A stretch of 64,000 nt of DNA from Bradyrhizobium sp. 190 (GTDB lineage Bacteria > Pseudomonadota > Alphaproteobacteria > Rhizobiales > Xanthobacteraceae), in the NCBI RefSeq assembly GCF_023073415.1, contig NZ_JADPJL010000060.1, positions 62,001-126,000 of the forward strand, in the 5' to 3' direction. The number at the start of each line of letters is the position of its first letter. The first letter of the stretch is position 1. Made by a program: the position numbers and the translations under genes. The notes under the pieces were generated by a model that was given only the letters and a program-made list of their open reading frames with translations, was not told where the DNA came from and searched no databases. This document shows, in pieces, positions 56,581 through 64,000 of the stretch.

Positions 56581-57843
56581 ATGACCAAACTCGCGCATCC
56601 CCGAATCCTGGTCATTGGGACAGGCGACACCAAGGCGGATGAACTGCGCTTCATCGGAGACTGCATCGCGGCAGCCGGCGGCGAAGCCATCATGATGGAT
56701 GTCAGCGTGCTCGGCGATCCCCCCTACTCGCCGCATCACGACAAGCACGCAGTGGCGCAGGCAGCCGAGACCACGATCGACAAGATCGCCGAAAGCGGCG
56801 ACGAGAATTCGGCGATGTCGCTGATGGCGCTCGGGGCGAAGCGGTTGGCACGGCGTTTATACGATAGCGGCGACTTCGACGGCATGCTCGCGATCGGCGG
56901 CACCATGGGGACGGATATCGCGCTCGATGTCGCGCAGGCGCTGCCGATCGGCGTACCGAAATTCGTGATCTCGACCATTGCCTACTCGCATCTGGTGCCG
57001 CCGGAGCGCATCGCGGCCGACCTGATGATGATCCTGTGGGCCGGCGGTCTCTATGGGCTCAACAGCACCTGCAAATCCGTGCTGTCGCAAGGCTGCGGGG
57101 CAGTCGTGGGCGCTGCGAGAAGCGCGATGAAACCGCGGTCGGACCGGCCCGTCGTCGCCATGACGTCGCTTGGAAAAAGCTGCCTCAGCTACATGGTCGA
57201 ACTCAAGCCTGCGCTGGAACAGCGCGGCTGCGAGGTCGTGGTGTTTCACACCACCGGCATGGGCGGCCGCGCGATGGAATCGATCGCCGCGAAGGAGGGC
57301 TTTGCTGCCATTCTCGATCTCAGCCTGCAGGAGGTCGCCAACCAATTGACCGGCTCGGTCGTGAATTCCGGCGCCGATCGGCTGGAGAACGCCGGCAAGG
57401 CCGGAATAGCGCAGATCGTGGCGCCGGGCGCCATCGATATGGTGGATTTTCCGGCCTGGCTGCCAACGCCGAAGGAACTGCTCGAACGCCCCTACCATGC
57501 ACACAACCGGCTGCTGGCCTCGGCGACATCGCGCCCGGACGATCGGCGCAGGATCGCGCGCGCAATTGCAGACAAGCTTGCTTCAGCTCAGGCGCCGGTG
57601 GCGTTTGTCCTGCCGACCGGCGGTATCCAGCAATGGGACCGCGAAGGCGAAGCACTGCACGATCCGGAAGGACTGGCCGCCTTCGTCGGCGAGATGCGTT
57701 CGGCCATCAAGCCGCCGGTCGAGCTTCACGAGATCAATGACCACATCAATAGCGCGGCATTCAACGCCACCGTGCTCGGCATATTCGATCGTTGGGTCAA
57801 GGCCGGCATCGTGCCGGCCGGCCGGGCATCGGTCGCGGCGTGA
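56581..57843 (+). CDS. Tm-1-like ATP-binding domain protein (UPF0261)
   Basis: 420 residues from 'MTKLAHPRILVIGTGDTKADEL'; the longer frame from 56494 has an arginine-rich start. An N-terminal Rossmann-like domain ('MLAIGGTMGTDIAL', 'STIAYSHLVPPE') binds ATP in the plant homologue Tm-1. The C-terminal domain resembles TIM-barrel PEP-mutase-like or signal-transduction folds ('FHTTGMGGRAMESIA', 'VLPTGGIQQWDREGE'). Role in bacteria is unknown; it usually sits in catabolic clusters. The HAD gene start overlaps its stop. Confidence 0.85.
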   Translation: MTKLAHPRILVIGTGDTKADELRFIGDCIAAAGGEAIMMDVSVLGDPPYSPHHDKHAVAQAAETTIDKIAESGDENSAMSLMALGAKRLARRLYDSGDFDGMLAIGGTMGTDIALDVAQALPIGVPKFVISTIAYSHLVPPERIAADLMMILWAGGLYGLNSTCKSVLSQGCGAVVGAARSAMKPRSDRPVVAMTSLGKSCLSYMVELKPALEQRGCEVVVFHTTGMGGRAMESIAAKEGFAAILDLSLQEVANQLTGSVVNSGADRLENAGKAGIAQIVAPGAIDMVDFPAWLPTPKELLERPYHAHNRLLASATSRPDDRRRIARAIADKLASAQAPVAFVLPTGGIQQWDREGEALHDPEGLAAFVGEMRSAIKPPVELHEINDHINSAAFNATVLGIFDRWVKAGIVPAGRASVAA

Positions 57844-58505
57844 GTTTTCCGCGCGCCAAAGCCCTCGTGCTCGATTTCGGCGGCGTCATCTCGAAGACGC
57901 TGTTCGAAACCCACGGACTGACCGAAGCCGCCCTTGGCCTTTCCCCGAGCACCTTGCGCTGGCGCGGACCCTTCGCGATCGAAACCGACCCGCTTTGGGC
58001 ATCGATGCAACGCGGCGAAATTTCGGAACGTGACTATTTGGTCACGCGCAGCCGCGAGGTGGGACGTCTGGTCGGCGAAGACTGGAACGACATGGCGACC
58101 TTCGTCAAACGGGCGCGTGGCGCCGACCCGGAAGCCGTGATCAGGCCCGAAGCCAAGCGGGCGATCGAACTGGTTGCGGACACCGGCTTCAAACTAGCGA
58201 TCCTATCGAATGAGCTCGACTTGTTCTACGGCACGGAATTTCGTGGAAGATTGCCGTTGTTGCAGCGCTTGCGGCAATCATTGATGCCACCTACACAAAA
58301 GCTATTGAAACCCGATCCGCGCGCCTATCAGATGGTGCTCGACGCGTTGTCCCTCGACGCCGGGGCTTGCGTGTTCGTGGACGACCAGCGGCGCAACATC
58401 GATGGGGCCGAAGCGTGCGGAATGCACACTGTCCTGTTCGACGTCCGCGATCCCCGCTCCGGCTACGTCGCCGCGCTCCGACCCTTCGGCCTCGAACTCA
58501 CTTGA
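57840..58505 (+). CDS. HAD-superfamily hydrolase
   Basis: 221 residues from a GTG that overlaps the previous stop (GTGA). HAD motif I 'LVLDFGGVI' has Gly in place of the second Asp, motif II 'LAILSNE', motif III Lys in 'KLLKPDPRAY' and motif IV 'CVFVDDQRRNIDGAEACGM' (in part). The missing second Asp in motif I points to a dehalogenase-like or epoxide-hydrolase-type N-terminal branch, not a classical phosphatase. Substrate unknown; coupling to the Tm-1-like gene suggests they share a pathway. Confidence 0.85.
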   Translation: MSFPRAKALVLDFGGVISKTLFETHGLTEAALGLSPSTLRWRGPFAIETDPLWASMQRGEISERDYLVTRSREVGRLVGEDWNDMATFVKRARGADPEAVIRPEAKRAIELVADTGFKLAILSNELDLFYGTEFRGRLPLLQRLRQSLMPPTQKLLKPDPRAYQMVLDALSLDAGACVFVDDQRRNIDGAEACGMHTVLFDVRDPRSGYVAALRPFGLELT

Positions 58506-58523
58506 AGAAATGGCAGGCAGATC

Positions 58524-59876
58524 ATGCGCGACACCAATTTCCTGATCGAGAACAACGCCAAATCGATATGGCATCCGATGGCGCATCCGGCGGAAATGCG
58601 CGCCCATCCGCCAAGGATCATCATGAAGGGCGAAGGCGTCCACGTCACCGACGTGAGCGGGCGCACCCTGCTCGACGCCGTTGGCGGGTTGTGGAACGTC
58701 AACCTCGGCTATAGCTGCGACCCGATCAAGAAGGCGATCGCCGACCAGCTCGATGCGCTCCCCTATTATTCCGGGTTTCGCGGCACCTCGAACGGCCCTT
58801 CGATCGAACTCGCCTACGAGCTGACCGAATGGTTCAAGCCGGAAGCGATGGTGCGCGCCTTCTTCACATCGGGCGGCTCCGATTCCGTCGAGTCGGCGCT
58901 GCGGCTTGCGCGGCAGTACTGGAAGATCAAGGGACAATCGGACCGCACTAAATTCCTTGCACTGAAGAAGGGCTATCACGGCACGCATTTCGGCGGCGCC
59001 TCGGTCAACGGCAATGCCAACTTCCGACGCAATTGCGAGCCGCTGCTGCCCGGCGTGTTCCACATCCCGGCGCCCTGGACCTATCGCAATCCGTTTTATG
59101 AGACCGATCCGGCCAGGCTGGCGCAGCTATGTGCGGCCGCCATGGAGGACGAGATCGCGTTCCAGGGCGCGGATACGATCGCCGCCTTCATCATGGAGCC
59201 CGTGCTCGGCGCCGGAGGGGTGATCGTGCCTCCTGACAACTTCATGAAGCTTGTGCGCGAAATCTGTGACCGCCACGGCATCCTGATGATCTCGGACGAG
59301 GTGGTGACCGGCTTTGGCCGCACCGGCGCCTGGTCGGGCGCGCGGCTTTTCGGCGTGGAGCCGGACATGATGACGATCGCCAAGGCGATCACTTCGGGTT
59401 ATTTCCCGCTCGGCGCCACCCTGATCAATGACAAGATCGCCGAGACTTTTGAATCCGATCAAACCACTTTCGGTTCGATCGGCCACGGCTACACCTATTC
59501 GGGGCACCCCGTTGGCTGCGCCGCGGGGATCGCGGCGCTCGCTGAAACCAAGCGGCTCAAGCTCGACGAGCATGCCGTTGCGCGCGGCAAGGAGCTGGGA
59601 CAGGCGCTGGAACAGCTCAAGGCGCGGCACGCCGTCGTCGGCGATGTCCGTTACAAGGGGCTGATGGCCGGCATCGAACTCGTCTCCGATCGCGACAGCA
59701 AGAAGGCGGCCGACAAGAAGACGATGGCGGCGGTGGCGGACGGCGCCTACGAGGCCGGCGTGATGCTTCGCGTCTCGGGCAATAACCTCATCCTGTCGCC
59801 GCCGCTGATCCTGACGTCGGCGGACGTTGCAAAAATCGCCGAGGGCATCGACGCCGGGCTAGAGGCGGTCAAGTAG
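58524..59876 (+). CDS. Class III omega-aminotransferase
   Basis: 450 residues, 18 bases after the HAD gene. The family order is complete: 'DVSGRTLLDAVGGLWNVNLGY' (in part), 'FFTSGGSDSVESALRLARQYW' (in part), 'GYHGTHFGGASVNG', 'DEVVTGFGRTGAW' and Lys in 'MTIAKAITSGYFPLGA'. Members move amino groups from omega-amino acids, polyamines or taurine-like compounds to pyruvate or 2-oxoglutarate. With a second aminotransferase and an ALDH across the divergent promoter, catabolism of an amine is likely. Exact substrate cannot be read. Confidence 0.9.
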   Translation: MRDTNFLIENNAKSIWHPMAHPAEMRAHPPRIIMKGEGVHVTDVSGRTLLDAVGGLWNVNLGYSCDPIKKAIADQLDALPYYSGFRGTSNGPSIELAYELTEWFKPEAMVRAFFTSGGSDSVESALRLARQYWKIKGQSDRTKFLALKKGYHGTHFGGASVNGNANFRRNCEPLLPGVFHIPAPWTYRNPFYETDPARLAQLCAAAMEDEIAFQGADTIAAFIMEPVLGAGGVIVPPDNFMKLVREICDRHGILMISDEVVTGFGRTGAWSGARLFGVEPDMMTIAKAITSGYFPLGATLINDKIAETFESDQTTFGSIGHGYTYSGHPVGCAAGIAALAETKRLKLDEHAVARGKELGQALEQLKARHAVVGDVRYKGLMAGIELVSDRDSKKAADKKTMAAVADGAYEAGVMLRVSGNNLILSPPLILTSADVAKIAEGIDAGLEAVK

Positions 59877-59877
59877 T

Positions 59878-60605
59878 TCAAAAACCCAGCGCCAGCCCGT
59901 CCTTGCGGTGATCGGACGCGCCGAGGAGACCGCCGCGTTCGTGGTCGATGCGGATCGCCTGGCAGCCGCCGATCGGCTCCTCTGACCAGCGGACATTGTG
60001 CCCGCGCGCGGCGAGATCGTCCTTGGCTGAGGCCGATATCGTTGTTTCCAGCGAGAGCACGCCGTCAAACGAGAACGATCGCGGCGCCTCCGCGGCGGCT
60101 GGATGTCCAGGCCGAGGTCGAGGATGTTCGAGATCAGGTTGGCGTGGCCCGTGGCCTGATAGTGCCCGCCCATCACCCCGAACGGCATCACCGCGCGTCC
60201 GTTCTGCATCATCATGCCGGGAATGATGGTGTGCATCGGCCGCTTGCGCGGCCCGAGCGAATTGGGATGCCCCGGCCGGGCGCGAAAGCTCCAGCCGCGG
60301 TTATGCAGCAGCACGCCGGACTTCGGCGCATAGATGCCGCTGCCGAACGGATAGAACAGCGAGTTGATCAGCGAAATCGCATTGAGGTCGCGGTCGACAA
60401 CCGTGACATAAACGGTATCGCGGTGCTCGATATCCTCCCACGCCTCGATGGTTGAGGCGCGTTTCATGTCGATCTTTTTGCGGATTGCGCCGATATAGTC
60501 GTCGGAAAGGAACGAGGCGCTGTCGATATTGCTGGTGGCGGGATCGCAGAAGAAGGAGTCGCGCGCCCGGTAGGCCGCCTTGGTCGCTTCCGCCAGCAGA
60601 TGGCG
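59878..60605 (-). pseudogene. Gamma-glutamyltransferase, 3' fragment
   Basis: 'HLLAEATKAAYRARDSFFCD' starts abruptly at about 60605. Then come 'HRDTVYVTVVDRDLNAISLINSLFYPFGSG' (in parts; the new N-terminal Thr of mature GGT is in the first block) and 'RPMHTIIPGMM', 'VMGGHYQATGHANLISNILD' (in part). A frameshift near 60100 precedes the normal C-terminus. The N-terminal half is gone, and the 5' end is joined directly to an ABC ATPase gene. The missing part normally holds the start of the large subunit. Confidence 0.82.
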
Positions 60606-61272
<667 letters not shown>

Positions 61273-61563
61273 TTGCGGTGCGCCCTCGGACTGCCACGCC
61301 GTCGATTTGCTGGAAACCGCGCGTGGCGCTGCGCGTCCGGCATTTTGCGCAAACAGGAACGCTTTCCCGTTCTTCGAATAAGCGGTCCTCTCGCAAGCGG
61401 ATGGATGCTGTCCAACACATACGGTGACATCGCTAGAATGACGCCGGCCCCTGAAACACCAATCAGGGGAACCGTGATCCGGCAACCATGCCGGATCAAT
61501 CAACCGAACGGTGGATGATCGATCATGAAGGGCGCCATCGCTTCGCGGCGGCGCGCAAGCCTA

Positions 61564-62283
61564 TCAGTGCAGTCTCGACATCAGCGCGACCACCGCCGAG
61601 CGCGTTTCCACACCGAGCTTCTCGAAGATGTGGATGAGATGCGTCTTGACGGTCGCGTGGCCTATCCCAAGGCACTCGCTGATCTCTCGGTTGGTCCGTC
61701 CGCAGCAGACGAGCTCGATCACGTCGAGTTCGCGCGAGGTCAGGCCATAGCGCGCGGCCTGTTCACTCGCCGACGGCGTGCAACCGACCAGGTTGAACTC
61801 GAGATAATCGTGAATCTTCTCAGCGATATTTGTAGCCTCGTCGGGAATCTTGCATCCAGGCATCCAGATGACGCTCATGCCGGCGACGATCTTATCACCT
61901 CGACGGAAGAAAAACTCCATCATGTCGGCGATTCCGAACTGGTCGGTAAATGACCGGTATGCTGCCGTTTCCGCATTCGAGTATTGCGTTGACATGACGC
62001 TGAGCCACGCAAATGGCTTTCCGGCGGCGCGTTTGGGATGAAGCGGGTCGAACTGCCCCATCCGCTCAACATATTCGCGATGAAAATCGAGCGGAATTCC
62101 GCTCAAGAGAAATCGATTGTGGTTAAGACCATCATCGACGGCGTAAAACGCCATCGCTGATGCATCGAACATCCCTCTCGCAAATTGAACGGCCTGACTG
62201 GCTGCCGGATCAGAGCGACTCGCGATCATGTACATGGCCACCCTCCCAATTTGCTTCCTCTGAAAGTCGGACATCGAGCGCAT
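61564..62283 (-). CDS. LuxR-type regulator with autoinducer-binding-like domain
   Basis: 239 residues. The N-terminal part (about 15-165) resembles the autoinducer-binding fold, with aromatic residues in 'FDASAMAFYAVDDGLNHNRF' (in part) and 'WLSVMSTQYSNAE', but the strict acyl-homoserine-lactone residues are not clear. The C-terminal helix-turn-helix is 'LTSRELDVIELVCCGRTNREISECLGIGHATVKTHLIHIFEKL' (in parts). No luxI-like synthase is nearby, so it could be an orphan sensor or serve a plant or other signal. Intact. Confidence 0.85.
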   Translation of the reverse strand: MRSMSDFQRKQIGRVAMYMIASRSDPAASQAVQFARGMFDASAMAFYAVDDGLNHNRFLLSGIPLDFHREYVERMGQFDPLHPKRAAGKPFAWLSVMSTQYSNAETAAYRSFTDQFGIADMMEFFFRRGDKIVAGMSVIWMPGCKIPDEATNIAEKIHDYLEFNLVGCTPSASEQAARYGLTSRELDVIELVCCGRTNREISECLGIGHATVKTHLIHIFEKLGVETRSAVVALMSRLH

Positions 62284-62491
62284 CCGTCTCGCGTACGGGG
62301 CAGACGCACCTTTCAGTCAAGCAAAATGCGGGCCAACCCCTTAAAAACGCGATCAAAAAAGGACATACTGCCCGGCGCGGGCGGCGGACAGCGACAACTC
62401 ATAGCCACCATCCGGTGGATTGCTGCGACACCCGCCGCCGCGATGATCCCGCCAGGCTCGTCTCCCAGAGATGCTTGGCGCTCAAGGTACC

Positions 62492-62980
62492 ATGTCGATT
62501 GTCCCGGCTGACGAAGGTCAGATCACGCTCGCCAACTGGCGCCAGCATCCGCAGATGGAATGGAGCTATCGGAATGTTCGCGAAGTGCTTCCCACCGCGA
62601 ACATTGCGCGATCGAGCACGCCAGTAGCGCTGCCGCGGTCGCCCCGCTATCTCGACGAGATCCCCTTCGCGGACCTGAAGGGCGAAAAGAGGACGGTCGC
62701 TGACGCGTTGCGCTCAACCCACGTCGACGGCTTTTTGGTGCTCCATCGCGGCCGGACCGTCACGGAGTGGTATGCGCACGGTCTCGCGCCCGATGCGCAG
62801 CACCTGATATTTTCGGTCAGCAAATCCATAGCCGGCACGGTCGGCGGCATCCTGACCGGGCAAGGCCGGCTCGATCCCGAAGCGCCGGTCGTCCGCTATC
62901 TTCCCGAGTTGAAGGCTTCGGTATACGGCGGCTGCACCGTCCGCCACCTTCTCGACATGAGCGTCTCTGAAGCGGATTAA
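62492..62980 (+). pseudogene. Serine hydrolase (beta-lactamase/6-aminohexanoate-dimer-hydrolase type), truncated
   Basis: From 'MSIVPADEGQITLANWRQHP' the sequence runs through 'VDGFLVLHRGRTVTEWYAHGL' (in part) to the catalytic SxxK motif in 'FSVSKSIAGTVGGILTGQG'. It ends soon after 'CTVRHLLDMSVS' with a stop at 62978-62980, where family members continue for about 250 residues. The YxN and HxG-type motifs are lost. A start at 62471 is also possible. Confidence 0.75.
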
Positions 62981-63160
62981 TCCTGCTGTTCGCACGATCG
63001 CCGTGGAGCCGGCCGGCTCGATCGTCTGATGAATGCAGCCGCGCCGGAGAGATCCGCGCTAAACATCGAGGGTTCGAGCTCGGCGGTGCTGGCAGTAAAG
63101 AAACGCGCGTGTCGCGGCGAACTTTAGAGTTGCTGAGTGTTCTCAGCGAAACGAGGAAGA

Positions 63161-64000
63161 TCAGACTTCTCGAGCATCTTTACGGACCACTTTCCCAAGC
63201 ACGGAGTATCTCACGCGTCGCCAGCCAATAACTATGCCAGTTATTGCGAACAGCAGTCCACACATGCAGAGGCCGACTATCAAAGTGCTCCGGACGCGAG
63301 GACGAATCACAAGGATTGGAAAATCCAGCGTGTGTAATGCGCTGTAAAGCCAGCGATACGCGCGGCGCGACGAGTCCAATCTTTGCAAGATGTTCCCGCT
63401 CGCGCCATCAATGTCATACCACACGTTGCCGCATACCGAACGGTAGACAGGCGCACCCGGTATCGTGGAGGACGCCATGTAGTTGTCATCTGCCGCAAGG
63501 ATTGCTGGAAAGCCGCAACCAAATGCCAAGCGGTGGATCAACGCTTGGACCTCGCGCGAGTCCAGGAACCCTGATTGATCATCCGATCTCGGGCTCCCCG
63601 CTCGAACTAGCGTTTGCCTCCCGAGGTCGATCCGGTCGCGTCGATAGCGGTCCCCATTGAAGGCGAACCATTCGATCTCTCGGGCAGACGGCGATATTGA
63701 CCCCCAGTCTGTAGACGGAAGCCTGTTCCAGGCTGGTGGGGACGCGGCGGCGTTAGCCTCGGTGTCGGTCAATTGCCCACGCGAGAACAACCGCCCGTGA
63801 TCCATGGATAGCCAGCCGCTGAAGATCCACGTCAGGACGAAAACTGTCGCTATTAAGCCAATGACGTGATGCAGCGCATGCCAGCCATGATAGGGCGAAA
63901 CGGCAGTCCCCTGCTGAATCCTGATCCGCGCGCCCCCAAGCACCGCGCCGAGCGCCGCTCCGATCAAGGCAAGCAGCGACAGCGTCCATACCACGCGATC
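63161..64000 (-). CDS. PepSY-domain membrane protein, N-terminus outside the window
   Basis: The frame is open from the window edge; the visible 280 residues are the C-terminal part. Membrane spans lie at 'WTLSLLALIGAALGAVLGG' (in part), 'HHVIGLIATVFVLTWIFSGWL' (in part) and 'STLIVGLCMCGLLFAITGIVIGW' (in part). A periplasmic PepSY-like region sits between them ('GNVWYDIDGASGNILQRLDSS' in part). 'LYSALHTLDFP' with its histidine is typical of PiuB/iron-regulated membrane reductase-like proteins. Iron or siderophore use is a family-based guess. Confidence 0.72.
   Translation of the reverse strand, partial: DRVVWTLSLLALIGAALGAVLGGARIRIQQGTAVSPYHGWHALHHVIGLIATVFVLTWIFSGWLSMDHGRLFSRGQLTDTEANAAASPPAWNRLPSTDWGSISPSAREIEWFAFNGDRYRRDRIDLGRQTLVRAGSPRSDDQSGFLDSREVQALIHRLAFGCGFPAILAADDNYMASSTIPGAPVYRSVCGNVWYDIDGASGNILQRLDSSRRAYRWLYSALHTLDFPILVIRPRVRSTLIVGLCMCGLLFAITGIVIGWRRVRYSVLGKVVRKDAREV

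Overview
The window looks like an alphaproteobacterial chromosome, most likely a Bradyrhizobium or close relative. The evidence is the gene order fixNOQP-fixGHIS next to an FNR-type regulator, hemN, fixLJ, a single-domain response regulator and fixK2, the high GC content, a napED start, and repeated rhizobial insertion-element remnants. Genus is inferred from this gene order and protein style, since no search was run.

Layout. 0-30 kb is accessory DNA in decay. It holds a PLP-lyase 3' end, two group II intron remnants, IS66/IS481/IS630-like transposase pieces and a broken serine recombinase. It also has a cytochrome c peroxidase, a frameshifted metE behind a cobalamin riboswitch, a relic of a nitrogen-fixation/Fe-S patch (fdxN with a sigma-54-type promoter, degraded sufB) and a degenerate EAL protein. 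Within it lies an intact catabolic locus at 15.5-22.0 kb: an IclR regulator facing an ABC importer, a class III CoA-transferase, a citryl-CoA-lyase-like protein and an SMP-30 lactonase, with twin operator-like palindromes. A frameshifted two-part outer-membrane protein and a wrecked glutamate dehydrogenase gene follow.

29.6-41.9 kb is intact: queD, then (minus strand) fixN-O-Q-P-G-H-I-S, which encode the cbb3 oxidase and its copper/assembly proteins, then a DUF6455 protein, hemN with a small membrane protein, an FNR-type regulator and a cytochrome c. 41.9-45.6 kb is again broken (a truncated mla lipid-transport cluster and a universal stress protein) around an intact CBS-domain gene. 45.9-51.4 kb holds fixL, fixJ, a response regulator, fixK2, a second DUF6455 gene, napE, napD and the Tat leader of napA fused to part of an amino-acid-binding protein. 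TTGA-N6-TCAA-type sites precede nearly every low-oxygen gene, and a FixJ-type site precedes fixK2. The implied cascade is low oxygen - FixL - FixJ - fixK2 - cbb3 oxidase, haem synthesis and nitrate respiration.

51.9-64 kb is a catabolic region. A minus-strand ALDH, aminotransferase and two SDR genes (all frameshifted) diverge from plus-strand Tm-1-like, HAD and omega-aminotransferase genes (all intact). It ends with a dppD-ggt deletion fusion, a LuxR-type regulator, a truncated serine hydrolase and a PepSY membrane protein cut by the window edge.

More than ten genes carry single-base indels, several in homopolymers, while the respiratory block has none. Whether this is real decay or uneven assembly error cannot be settled from the sequence alone.
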